Source: Anarhynchus alexandrinus
Lineage: Eukaryota; Chordata; Aves; Charadriiformes; Charadriidae
NCBI GenBank assembly: GCA_008711295.1
Contig: VUYV01000036.1
Location: 4,684,513 to 4,748,512, forward strand
Reading direction: 5' to 3'
DNA: 64,000 bases
A program made the translations under genes and the position numbers. The notes under the pieces were generated by a model that was not told the DNA's origin, ran no database searches, and saw nothing but the letters and a program-made list of their open reading frames with translations. Positions 51,266 through 64,000 of this stretch are shown piece after piece. The number at the start of each line of letters is the position of its first letter. The first letter of the stretch is position 1.

Positions 51266-54200
51266 ATCAGTATGATTTTTAAAGGAAATCTTTCAGGTAG
51301 GAATGGGTGACTTATAATGAAATTCACTAGAATAGAATATAAGAAAATGAACCTGAATAAGATCATATCACAGGCCTAAGAAAAATAATTAGGTTTCATC
51401 CATTGTTCAATTTTATCCAGTGTGACTATTGAAATATTAATGTCCTGAAGCATGAAGGCACACTGTCCCAGGGGAGGGGGAGAGAAGAGAGTGCCTTTGT
51501 TCTTGTTCACTGTAATAGAATATTTTTATTAAGAGGAATGCAAAATAACTCTGAAAGTTATACGTTAATTAAAGTTCTGATTAACTCTTCTCTAAGAGCA
51601 CTCCAAATGAGTAAAGACCTTAGGGTTAATCTAAAGCTGCATCCTAGCAGCATGATGCCAGACCTTCAAGACAGATGATAATTCTTTTCTAGGAAACAGT
51701 ATGTAAAATTACTATTAGCACCACCAGACTTCCAGAATTATCCAACAGGTATAAGTTATTTATGCAACAGATTAAGTTTGCTAAAGAAAATAGGATTTCT
51801 CAAAATGCCTTTTCATATGTCTTCCCATCGTATTTCTTTATGCATAGTTGATCACTTTAATGGAAACATTATCTTTCTATTCCCCTCACTACAAAAACGC
51901 AACTGAATTACATTCACCAAACATGTAGAAGATCTTCAGCGCTATAAAGCTGACACTTCTACACTGTCTTGTATCACCTTTACTATCTACAAGGAAAATT
52001 TAAAAATAAATGAAGCTATTACAGAGCAGGTCATTATGTTGGATCGAAATAACCAATTTAGATGACATGTTTTTACTTAGTTTAAAAAAATCAGCTTGCA
52101 GTAAAGGAAATGGAAAGCTGCAAAAAATAAAACACTCTACCTCATGTCTAAATACCCCATATCTTCTTACAGAAAATCCTGCCAGTACCATATCTTATAT
52201 AGATGGAATATTCATAGACTATATACATTCAGTATTTTTACAAACTCAGAAACTATGTCTATCCTGGAAGGTGGTGTAGAGCTTCAGGAAAGATATTTAC
52301 AAGGTTTCATTTTTAAACCAAATTTTACCTGCAGAAATAGGAAACAAAATCCTCATTTTTAAATTTAGTGTTTTAAAATCCTCAGGTTATTAGAGGAGTT
52401 ATGGATGCATCTGCTGCAATGAAGCAGTTTCTCAAACTGTGGCATTCTGTTGCTATAGGAACACAGGGATCCTGTTTATTCCGATTACACCACATTGTAA
52501 CCAAATAAAGATGTCAGAAAAATGATTAGGTAACTACATATATTAAAGTATGAGGTCTAACACCACGTTCCTTACTAAGATGTCAATTAAATGCAAATGT
52601 GTGAAATTGTGATAATGGAACAACTTAGATATACTTTCAAGTTCTAAAGATAAAGTGGGATTTTGGTTGTTTGGGTTCTTTTTTTTCATTCTTTTGTACA
52701 CTGCAGATTTTAAGAGAGTTTAAGCTTGATAGCTCTCTCAGGTGAACAGCAGGTAACAGCTACTCACCACACAGAACCAGGTAAGCAGAATTTCATTTGG
52801 GGGTTGAGAGGAAATAAGCACTATAGATGTTTGCATCACATTTCCATCCTCCCACAATAGTTCTTCTCAATCTGCATATCATCTTCATAAATTAAGGGAT
52901 TATCTAACCTGGGATAAGGTAATCCTATGAACGCCTGAAAGTAATTATAGTTTTGCAAATCAAGTAATGGAGAAGCATCATGCAAGCTATAAGAAGGAGA
53001 CAGACTGAAAAGCATTTGCCATCTAGCCTGGGATATGGAACAGGATGTACAAGTTGAGAAATGCCCAAGCGTAATGTTTAAGACAAACAGCAGCACTACG
53101 TTCAGGCTAAAAACCAGCACTTGAAAACACACTTCACAAATGCAAATATTCAACTAAGCAAGAGTACAAAAGGCATATGACTGAAGATAATCTTTAAGAG
53201 AAGACACATTACAATGTATAAAGAACCGATTAAGTTTATATAATGAAAGCAATAGCATGAATTTGGGTTGCTGAACAGCTTTATCACCACTGCATCGTGT
53301 TGAATTTGTTATCTACCATGCTGTGCCAGATAAGGAAATCTGAATGAAAAAATCCAATCAAGTCAAACTGAGTGGCTGGATAAAGCTAAACATAAAACAG
53401 GATTAAAAGGGAGGCGGGTGCAATCCATTGTGGCGAGTGGCTAAGCAGTCAGAGTATCAAGAGCTGATTAGGATACCAGAGAGGCCTGGAAAAATACTTG
53501 CCATTAATAAATGCCAAATACTTGCCAAATAAAACTGAAAAGTATAATAACAATGCAACATAAGGGTGTTCTTTTATTATCTTGGGATTTTTTTCAGGTA
53601 GAATACTGAATTTTCACTATTATCCAAGTCATTATTATGGATGCTAATACCCTCAAGCACGAAGAGAAATCTAACACCTTAGTCATCAAGTGCTTTGTTT
53701 TCATGAGATTTCAAAATGCTCGTTATTAACCCAAACTAACCCCATATTTTAGCAAATCAGTGAAGTTGCTTGATATTCTGAGTTGTCAATAAAACCTCAC
53801 AGGTTTTTTTTTGCCCTTGTACTGTCCCCCCAACTCCTACTTTGAAAGGTTGTGGTACGTTCCTATTTTCAAACTGCAGCATGCTTTACAGAGGCAATGT
53901 ATAGCAAAAACCTCAACAACTAATCCTTGTCATTAGCATAAGTCAACGCTAAACAACTTTGATGCTGTTCTGATGACTTCATTGCCAAAACCCAAGTTAG
54001 ACCATTCAAAGTTAGTATTAATACCTTCTACGTCCTGTCTGCAATGCAGACATACCATTAGCTACAGGGGATATTAGTTATTGAACAGATGAAACACTGA
54101 TAAGAAAGAGTGTTTGACAACAAGTTGCGTGCTGCTGGCTTGTATTTCCAGTAAATCTTTGTTTTGAAAACCACTGCAGTGATAAAGCAGCTCATAGAGC

Positions 54201-57200
54201 CATTCCCGTCTGTAGTCAAAAGAGATTCATTAGCTTGCCAACAAATGGCAAATGAGAAAGCATCTGCTCAGTGACCTATTTCTACATCCGTGGCCAGTAG
54301 TGGGAGCGCCGAGGTTAGACTAACCCCCAGATCAAACCACTCACCCATGACAGGTAAATGCATCCCACTCTCCCTGATCAAGTGCTGCACTCAGTCCTGG
54401 TGAAACTGCCTTTAATTAGTTGAAAGCCACAAATGCGCTTTAAATATTTATAGCAGAACCCTGATCATCACTCAGGATTGCCAACCAAGGTTGTAATAAT
54501 AATTTGAAAACTGTTTTTTAGGAGACTGCAAAGCAGCACTATGTAATCCCACATCTAAGTAACATATGGGTTTTCTATTTGGTATTTATCAGCCTTTATT
54601 AATAATGACTTATTTCTATAAGCTTGATCAGAAGCATCAGAAAAGGAAGATCTAGTCTATGCTCGCGTCTGAGTCTAAGTACCTGAAAATACTGTTATTT
54701 ATAAGCAGACATCCCCTCTTTAGTGTAGAAAAAAAAATATGGTTTTCAAAAAAATCACTATTCCACAGCAATAATTGTCTTCTGTTATCACTTTTCTAAT
54801 TTGTCAATTTTAATCCAATTGTTATATTCCAGTAGAAATAAAGAGAAAAAAAGCTAAAAAATCGGTTTCTAGAAAAACTGGCCAATACTGACACCAATTA
54901 TGAAGTTTGTAGAGCAGACAGCAGGAAGCATAGAAAATATCTTTGTTTAATTTAGATCCAATGGAAAAAGACATTTGAGCAAGTAGGTACTAAGAGTAAG
55001 ATTTGTCGTCGTAACCACTAGAGACAAGTGACCAAAACCTCCCCCACTTTCGGTCACATCTGTAAATTCACCTAAATTTCTCCATCAAAATCCAAAAAAC
55101 AATTTCCAGCTACCTTCCAGAATTCAAGTAAAGAAGCACACACTGATCTACTCTGATAACATATGTTAGCAGTACGCTCTGGAAAGCTGTCAACTAAGAC
55201 ATTCTTGATTATTGGCACTTTAAAGTACCATTCAAAACTGATGGCAAGCCCTGCAACCAACCATACACACTGCTAGAAAAAGAAGAGAGTTGATGCGCTT
55301 GTGTGCATTGAGAATGTACTGCAAACTGACAACTAGCACCTGAATATTTCATTTTAGATTTTAACTTAAGGGTTGGGTTTTTTGATTAAGAAGTGAATTC
55401 AGAATTGCCTAAAAGAGGGAATGAAGGCAAGGAGCTGTTTCTTAAGTTTCCACATTTTTACTCAGATGTCCACAAAATTTCGATCCTGTTTCAGACCAAA
55501 AGACTTGTAGTTATTTTGTTTTTAGCAATTCTTGAATCCCTTTCCATTGTTTGTGTTTTGGGACTCCTTTTTAGAAAGCTGATAAAGTAAAAATAACTAT
55601 TTTGCATCACGAAACTCAATACTGTCTTTAAAGCATCATGTACATTCAGTGCTGAGCAAGAAAATACATACACATGCAATAGTACTGTAAGATTTCATTT
55701 TCACCTGTGCTCTGAGACAGACTTTTTGGCTCACAGAAAAACTAGTATCGGAAAAGAAAGGATCTGCATGTTTACAATATTACTCCAGTTCCCTACCCCT
55801 CTTACTTGGCCATGTGGTACTTGTCCATTTTGTCCATTACAAACTTCTATAGTATTTATTAGGTTATTATTTAGTGGTGGTGCTATCCATACACTATGTT
55901 AATACTTCACATAAAACCATGAACACAAACAGTATTTGGCCCTATGGCTCTGACGTAGTCTATGCATCAGACTATGAATTCAAGTGAAAAAAAAAAGCTT
56001 AAAGAAGCCCTAAATGAAGCTATCAGAGAACACAACATACAAAACCTAAGAATGATTTTACTTGAGTTCAGTTTGTACTAACATATTTCTGATAGTAGAT
56101 AACAGACATACAAACATTTGTGATCATTAAGGTCAATGTACTACATAAAGTTTTCATGAACTTTTATCTGTAGTTTTTCCAAGATCCTGCTCTTGATGTA
56201 ATGCATGTTGTTATTTAGCTTTTTATTAAAAAGGAGCCAAGTTAAAACTTTAGAGACCTGTATTAATCTTCCGTTTAAATATGAAGTTTAGGGTGCTATC
56301 ACTCAGAAGATTCAGGAGATTAAAAAAATGACTGTTATCAAACCACGTCAATATATTCAGGAAATTAGCAGCTGAACGAAATACAAAAGTGCCCTCGAGT
56401 GGCCATTTCATATGCACACAATATTCTGGGAAATAACCTAAATGAAGAGGACTACTCTACACTCATTTTACAGTTTTTAAATTCAGCTACTACATATATT
56501 TTTCTCATTTCAGCAGACTTTTAACTTTATTACTGTACATCTCCAACAAATGTTTACACTAAAATTAGTATTTTATTTTAAAGCAGTAGCAATTACAGAC
56601 TGCTATTAGATGCAGATAAACACGCAACCAATTGCTTACCATTTTTTAAAGAGGCCTATTCTCAAAATACTGAAAGGAGGCTAAGAATACTGATGTACTA
56701 TTAATAACACTTATCTATGAATTTCTGCAGAAGTTCTTTAGCCTAACTCGTAAGGCTTTTTTTAAAGTTACTAAAATGTCTCCCTCATTCAGTGCTGTAA
56801 ACCCTGACACCCCATAAAAAAGGTTGTGTCCCATGTTTCACAAAATAGCTGGCTTTTCAAAGAAGCTGGTACTGCTCTTCCATCAATATTCTGAACATGC
56901 TCACCACTCCTCCATCCCTTCAGAGTGCCCATATCTCGTTAGAGGAATACAGTGAAGCTTGCACAAAAGCTCGCTGTAGTTCTGGATGTGTGCAGAGCTA
57001 TAGACGTTCATAAAACTGACATCAAGCAGAGATGCAATTATTCAATGTTCTGGGAAATACAGATATATTTAATAGTATTAGGCCTGAGTGCAAAATATTT
57101 TTTCCAACTCTGACCAAGAGCATCCATATTATCTATCTATATCTATTGTTGCCCACATTTTTTTAGATTGTTTAGCTTCTCCTTTAGATAAGCACCTCTT

Positions 57201-57691
57201 GAGATATTACGGAGAGTCACCATGGCTTGATTCAAGTCTGACACAGGATAAACAAAACAGATGCTTTTAACCTCTTACTGGAGTGCTCTCCATTTCCCCT
57301 GTCCAACATAACAGATGTTTTCTGTATTTGTTCCAGGGAAGACTGTCTTTAATGAGAGCTTCTCAACACTTCAGAACAATACCTTTTTTTTCCCTCCTTG
57401 GTGGCTTGCCCTGCTGTGTATAGGATAATTTACATTTTCATGACCCACATTAAACTGTCACCACAGATTTCAGCTTCAGCAGAAGTTTTGCTTACACACA
57501 CATGGTAACTTGTAGCTGGGCGGTCCAGCTGTGTGAACTACTCTTCAAATTAAAGTACTTACAGAAGTGGGGAAAACAAGACCCTGCACATGGGAGCTAC
57601 TAAGAATGCAGCTGGCATACTGAAAATCCACACCCTGGCTTCTCTGCCTCATTCATTTAACCATTGCTGCGCAAAGTCCAGCTCAAGAGCA

Positions 57692-58526
57692 GTCACTAGT
57701 GGTACACTCAGGAGTTGATACTGGGGCCAGCTATTTAACTTCTTCATTTACGAACCACACAATGAGGCAGACTACATCATCAGTGAGTCTGTAGATGATA
57801 CAAAATGAGGAGGTGTGGTTGACACACTTAGATATGTGTGCTGCCATTCAGATCACCATTGACAGGATGGGTCAACAGGAACCACATGAAGGTCAAAGGG
57901 AAGTGCCAAGTCCTGCACCTGGGGAGGAATAACCTCACGCACCAGTACAGTCTGGGTGGGTGTCAACTGGCTGGAAAGCAGATTTGCAGAAGAGGACCTG
58001 GAAGTCCTGGCAGACAACTTGGACATGAGCTAGCAATGTGGTTAGTTCTGGGCTCACAAGTACAAGAGAGACATAGGCAGACTGGAGCAAGTCCAGCAAA
58101 GGGACACTAAGATAATTAAAGTATTAGAGCACCTTTCAGATAAGGAGAGGCTTAATGAGCTGAGGTTGTTTAGCCTGGAGGAGAGGAAGCGAATGGGAGG
58201 GAAAGGAGGGAAAAGGTCTTGTTAACATGTATAAATACCTGGTGGTAGGGAGCAAAGACTGAGGCAGACTGTCGTATCCAGAAACAGGGCCAAGAGGCAC
58301 TGAACATAAGTTGAAACACAGGAAATTCCATTGAAACATAAGATTTTTTTTTTTTTGAATACTGTAACAGGTTACCCAGGTTGTGGAGTCCTCAGCCCTG
58401 CAGATGCTCAAAACCCAACTGGACACAGTTCTAAGCAACCTGTTCTAGATGACTCCACTTTGAGCAGTGGGAATTAGATGATCTCCAAGGGTCCCTTCCA
58501 GCCTGAGCTATTCTAGTTTCTATAAT
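57692..58526 (+). mobile_element. CR1 LINE, 3' 830 bp with RT C-terminal remnants
   Basis: Sense-orientation CR1 beginning near AGTGGTACACTCAGGAGTTG. It passes TGATACAAAATGAGGAGGTG, AAGTCCTGCACCTGGGGAGG and GTCAACTGGCTGGAAAGCAG to GATCTCCAAGGGTCCCTTCC and TATTCTAGTTTCTATAAT. The 5' part is decayed RT C-terminal coding sequence. A segment appears deleted near 58035, between GAGCTAGCAATGTG and GTTCTGGGCTC. An A/T homopolymer (58344-58356) sits inside. Confidence 0.88.
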
Positions 58527-61148
58527 ACACCCCATTCTAACAGCACAATCTTGCAAAGTAATTTATCCCAGTTTTCACTATCCTTGCCCTCAAGTCACAA
58601 TTCTTGTATGGTATTTCAGTGCTTCCTATTGATGCCTATCTTCATTAACATATTTCAAAAATACTTTATATCACTTGATTCACAAATTCTTTATAGACCA
58701 CTAAAAAAAACACTATGGTTCTTGCAATACTGGGAGGGGTAACTGGTAACCTCTCTCCAAGTCAATGACTGAATGCTTCTCAATGCTAGCTACTATGAAC
58801 TTTGTGTTCATGCACCCGATCATACCCCAATTTATCCATCTTAAGGTGCCCACGTGACATACTTTAGTACAGTATATGTATTATGGATTTAATCTCCTTT
58901 AAGAGATTAACTTTCTTGAAAATGTGCCATCACAATCTCAATTCACATCACATTTCATCCAGTTGCCTAAGTTCGTACTTCTTAAATTATACACAATGCC
59001 TTAAGAAAACATGGAAAATGTAGACCCATTATTCTTTTCCTTCAGTGAACTTAAGAGTTATATGAAACTGCTCCATACATAATTCACACCCTTTCTTAAA
59101 TATAGAAACTTTGTTTACTATTCTCTAAACATTGTCAGGACATGATAATATATTCATACTCAATGAAGTGGAATAGATTGTGCCAGTTCACAATTTTTGA
59201 GACTGGAAGCATCTGGAATCCGCTTAAGCTGATTCACCATCCACCCTGAATAAGGAGATTTCCATATGCATAATGAGAAGTTGTGCTCTTTCTTCTCCTA
59301 TGTACTTATTTTTATCAAAAGCTGCAGAGATCATTTGTGATAATACCTACATAGCTAATCTTTATCCATACCCAACACAGTGACCTCACTGCTTCTCCTC
59401 ATTACTTGTATGACATAAGGGCCATTGCTTTAGATATAAAATAAACAAAAGTTTAAGGAAGATTGTGTTTTTACAGTTATTTTACAACAAAGAGGACATG
59501 GTAAGTTTTTGAAAAATTTGGAAAATATGATTGCTTCAAACTTGATTTCATCAACCTCTGTGCAACTTTAGTACACTTTTAACTTAACAGCATGTAGATA
59601 CAGTCAAATTAAATTATTCAGACTGGGTACCAGAAACCCCTTCATTAGTGCAGTTCTGTGTCTCAAAGCATCACACGAGCAGCTGTTACTCAATAGCGTA
59701 TTTTAGTAAGATTTTATTCTTTCTGGAATCTCAGCTTTAAAAATTACACATTTCCTCTTGGCTTACTGATGAACTGTGTAATCATCTACTTCAAAGCTTA
59801 CTTCCTCTAATCACTAATTTTGGGACAAACTTACGAATTCCCAAAAACCTAAAATAAGCAATGTTTGCTATTTGTCTTGGCCACTGCATCTAAGATCATG
59901 AGCCTCATTAACAGCTGTCCCTGCAGCTTACCAGTTGCACAGCTTTGATTGCAAGTATTTGGGACTCAATACAGAGATCATCAGTCAAGCTGAATACGAT
60001 GTCCAGAAATTACTTTCATAAAAACAAACATCCCAAAGTATTTGGAGATGGAGAACACTAGTCCTTGTTATACTTCTGCCTTATTTCCAGAGTGAACAAG
60101 TGAATTCTGCTGAAGATAAGCCAAGTTGCCCTTTGAGCACTTCATCATGCCAGGTATAGTCAGAACACTGAATTACTCTATTTGTAGCAAAAAATCAAGC
60201 AGCAACCCTCGTACAAGCACAAAACCCCAAGTCAATGCATTTTTATCAGCTCTGTTAAGACCTGTACCAAGCCAAGGGCTCTGACCTTCCATAATGCCCT
60301 CCCTTCAACAAGAACAAATTCTACCTACTATTGTCACCTCAGAACTCATTCCAGATACTGGTGATAAACCTATTAGAGGATGGGCAGAAATTAGACAGAA
60401 ATATTAAGTAGAGAAGCAGCCTTGGGATCAGCTAAATTCTTTAACAATTATGAGAAAGATGATATATGCATATACATATAAAAAACCTTCAGGTTTTATT
60501 ATTACAGTCACTAATATGGGTAAATCTAATCTCTGAACAACTTCTTCCAAACTAGGAAGTGATCTCTCCAGCAATCTTCCATTGTCAGTTCTGGATGCAA
60601 CTACTTTGTCCTAGGATTGGTTAGATAATCAAGGGAAAGCAACAAGGCCAGAAAGTGACCTTGTCAAATAACTGCTTTGTCGTGATAGTCATGAGTGTGA
60701 GTTAACACTTGAAATCTGCTCTCTTTCACTGGAAAAAGTAGTCTGCCTGCGAGCATTTGTTGTGATATTCTGAATAGATTCCCAAGAACACTCCTCACTC
60801 TGTGTTCAAACCACACTTTACATCATCCATTTTTAGTCTCATTCAAGTGCTTCAAAAGAATCAAAAGTTATGATAGTTCAACTAAGATGACAATTAGCCT
60901 TAAATACACAATGACATCATTTTTTCAGCCTGTAACAGAATTTCTATTCATGAACTGCAAACATTCCATTTTCAATTCATTAAACATCCCTTACATCTGC
61001 TGGCAATGCTAGAAAATCCACCATAAACACCGTTTCCCCAATACAGGTGACAAATTTGATGAGAACTGGGAAAAGAACCGTGCCCAAAAGCCAAGAATGG
61101 CTAGATCTGCCATAGCTTCCAAGAAGATATCACCACAGGAAATTAAGT

Positions 61149-61164
61149 AAAAAAAAAAAAAAAA
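61149..61164. repeat. Poly(A) tract
   Basis: Run of 16 or so A. No adjacent retrocopy was recognised. Confidence 0.85.
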
Positions 61165-63257
61165 TCCCTCACAAACTCACAGGCTGAGATAACCACAGGC
61201 TGCAGTTAGAAGTCTTACCAACCCAAGTTTCTCTTTTCTGGCTGAGCGTGACCATCTTCATACACGGTTTCCTTGGAAGTAGTAGAAAGTGGTATGAGGA
61301 ATTCAGAGAATACCAAGTTATCCAGAAAATTACCAATATATCCCAGAGAAAAAAAAAATAAAGGCAAAAAAATATAGAAACAGTAGTAACTGCAATTGTG
61401 CTAAGGTGTGGTTAAAGAAACACAGGAGAAAAGCCTAAATCGGGGAAAAAAGGGAAAGTGGGAAAAAATTACTAAAAAGGAGTAAGTTAAGGCAGACAGC
61501 TGCCTAGCCTGTACATTGTTTTTTCACTTGAGAGTTCCTTTTGTATATCCAGATTTAGAACTGTGCAAGTCTTCTCTACTGTAATAAGGACTCTCTCAAA
61601 TATAGTAAGGCACTTTATTCTGCTACAAAAATCACGATAGCTTTATTTCATTCTCTTGGAACATGTCTTGTGTATCCAACAAGGCTCATATTCGCCCCAC
61701 CTACATTTACGGCAACAATTCTGAAAAAGGCCTTCAAGACATTTATTTAAGCACACAAACTCAAATTCTTGGGGAAAGGTGTTTGTATAATTGTAAGCTG
61801 TGCTCTTCTAAGAGTGCTCCAGGAGACAGTAAACTAAAGGAGCATAAAGAGTTTAATGAGAGCCCAAAGCAAACAAGAGATTTTACTAAGAAACAGTCTT
61901 CAGGACTAAGACTGTTAGATGAGAAACTGCTTTGGATGCTCCACCCTTCAGTTCTAGGATTGTTGTGTACAAAAAACCCTACGATGAATATAAAAGGATT
62001 TGCCTATGTTTGAAAGTGGTAATCAGGTGCAAGTCTGAAGTGGAATGATATTCCTGAACAGTTTCATGTCAGCACCCACCTGAAGGAGAGTTTTAACATA
62101 TAAAATTACCTCGCACCACCTGACCTATGGTAATTGTCTGTAGTTAATTACAGAAGTGACGCAAGCTCTCCATTGCATTGTACAAGCTCTCAGGGATAAA
62201 TCAAGTCAAACAGAGCAGCATATTGCACAGTAAATTGCTCATGTTACCGTATCTTAGATGCACCACATTTATAAAGATGCCCTAATTGTTTCATTACTAT
62301 GTGAAGTTTGTTTTATTGGATTCTATGTTATACTTTGCATTATTCACAGCTTATGTATGCCTAAAAATTGAGAAGGAGGTTTGGCAGAAAATTAATTCTA
62401 TGAGGACAGTATTATGCTGAGGATATTTAAAATAAACTGACTTGCTAACAGCTACTGCTGCTCCTAAGTTGATTATTCAAAGAGCAAAAAAAGTTCCTGA
62501 CCTTAACAACACCAAATCACATGTGTTATTGACAGAACAAGTATATACATAATCCCAAGTAATATCCTGTCAGCTTCAAGTGTTTTTACTTGTATTACTC
62601 CTATTTTTAAATTTAAACATACATAAAAAGCATTAAAAAAACCATGAATTCCTGAATGTTTCAAAATTACATCATATGAAAGCAAAATAGGAAGGCAGCT
62701 GGCAAGATCAAGAGATGAGGGTTTCTTAAGCTGTCGGTCTTCAGAAATCCTGACAAAACAAGGTCTCACCGCAGTCGGACTATGAACTACTTTCTGAGAA
62801 ACAAAGTGTTGATCTTTTATACCGGTGTGACTCCTATTAATGTTGGGAGAGAATTATGATAGGCACTGGCTTGAGAAACACTACTTCTAACTCTGTCATG
62901 GGCTACACTGCTTAAATGGAATATACTTTGATAATAAGGATACATTCTCCTAAATATAAATGCCATACAGTTGCCTTCACAGTTTTAGGCACAATATCAC
63001 AACCCTACAACTGTATCTAAGCATTTACAGATCATTTCAACTATAAGAGTTCTTCAAAGAGCTGACAATGCATCTGAAGATACTTCCATGGGGTACAAAA
63101 AAAAAGAAAAAAAATCAGTTTGCCTCCCTGGGTAGGCTAATTTATTCAAAATTCCCTTCTTTACGTTGATCAGAATAAAACTTAAAAATAAACACTGCTA
63201 CTTTATCAGCAGCTAAACGGAAATTTTTCAAAAAATGGCAATATTCCAATACTCGGG

Positions 63258-63300
63258 AATAATAAATAAAGTATTTTATAAATAAATAAATAAAGTATTT
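63258..63300. repeat. (AAAT)n microsatellite
   Basis: AATAATAAATAAAGTATTTT, then ATAAATAAATAAATAAAGTA: an AAAT-type repeat with a duplicated TAAATAAAGTATTT unit. Confidence 0.85.
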
Positions 63301-64000
63301 CTACAAATGAATTGTTACACATTTTTTAAAAACTTTTTCTTGTCCTACAATATTGTGAAGCAGCAAATGCATATGTAACTATTTAAAAAATTTCTAATGA
63401 TTAGAAAAAGGTTTCTGTTCCAAGTAAGACCTGAAGTATAAATATTCCTGAAATAACCGAAAAGGCACCTGAAAGGCACCCATAAAACTCATCCACATTA
63501 ACACATTCCTTAAAATATCAGATCGATTTTAACTGTATTCTCAGTGTTGGTAAAAAATAATGAATACATCATTTCCATTGATACTTTTTCCCAGGCTTTT
63601 CCCCCCAACTACTTTGCTTATTCTGAACTGGAGCTCCTGCTTTTTGTTTCACCAGAAGTACACATGAAATTACATCTGTGAAAAGAAGGGACAAGCATAG
63701 TGTGATGACTTTGACAAATTCCCTACCTACATCTCCTAACCTGACCCAGAGCACTGTAGTTTGCCTACATGAAGCTACCATTCCCGCGACATTCCAGAGG
63801 ATTTTTCTCAAGTCTACAGCCTTAGATTGTGGTTAAGAACCAGGCCTGATACTAGAATGTTTCCTGGTACAAAACAAAACAAAACCACAAAAAAACCCAC
63901 AACCAAAGAGAAAAACACCAAAACCAAAACACACCACTATTCAAGGGTGTCAGCCTCTCAGGTCTTTCTATAAATAAGTCACAAACCTGCACTGAACTGA

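Larger units (their letters stand above)
51076..64000 (-). other. SMAP1 intron upstream of exon A (at least 12.9 kb)
   Basis: Runs off the right edge. It contains one CR1 copy (57692-58526) and simple repeats. I searched the reverse strand for the expected upstream exon (end of the ArfGAP domain, a Lys/Tyr-rich stretch ending in an Ile-Thr-Asn-like sequence) and found none, so the exon probably lies past 64000. Confidence 0.65.

Noticed and set aside
61663..62013. 116-codon + strand frame
   Set aside because: No recognisable protein family, AT-rich codon content like the surrounding intron, antisense to SMAP1; treated as chance.
1..64000. CRISPR arrays, bacterial operons, tRNA or rRNA genes
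   Set aside because: None seen. Intron-exon structure and CR1 repeats show vertebrate nuclear DNA, and no cloverleaf-like or rRNA sequence was recognised by eye. A tRNAscan or Rfam search would be decisive.

Overview
The window looks like avian nuclear DNA. It is AT-rich and intron-dominated. It carries many CR1 LINE fragments with the bird-type 3' end (a GGTCCCTTCCAACC block followed by ATTCTATGATT-like repeats) and one LTR fragment of a kind widespread in bird genomes. The species cannot be read from the sequence. Nothing bacterial, plasmid or phage is present.

Two vertebrate genes meet tail to tail at the left end. On the + strand, the last two coding exons of B3GAT2 (864-1012 and 1092-1178) encode the C-terminal part of the beta-1,3-glucuronosyltransferase GlcAT-S, which acts in HNK-1 glycan synthesis in the Golgi. 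On the - strand, the last seven coding exons of SMAP1 (51075 down to 2515) encode 334 residues of a clathrin-binding ArfGAP. This stretch covers everything downstream of the ArfGAP domain: a low-complexity Ser/Ala linker, a Lys/Glu-rich helix on a frame-preserving 81-bp exon, the clathrin box LLGLD, two acidic D-L-D-(I/L)-F motifs, a Met/Gly/Pro/Gln-rich segment and the conserved end ...TQLWK. All splice junctions are GT-AG and the phases agree from exon to exon. The stop codons of the two genes lie 1.34 kb apart, so their 3' UTRs probably abut or overlap. The same convergent SMAP1/B3GAT2 neighbourhood is known in mammals (human 6q13), which supports both calls.

About 98 percent of the window is intron or UTR. 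SMAP1 introns run 2650-5087, 5417-6055, 6225-15173, 15302-25003, 25089-47236, 47318-50997, and 51076 to beyond the window end. The ArfGAP-domain exons are not here and should lie past 64000. The introns hold CR1 copies at about 8024-8279, 9541-10992, 10993-11370, 22666-23288, 28327-28369, 29355-29910, 35168-35255 and 57692-58526. They also hold a partial avian LTR (32217-32485), a possible second LTR-like repeat (about 37390-38150), microsatellites and homopolymer tracts.

I found no new biological system. The items most worth a second look are the convergent 3' ends, the cassette-like Lys/Glu exon, the clathrin box split by an intron, the internally deleted CR1 with a missing 3' end, and a few GC-richer intronic islands that I cannot explain.
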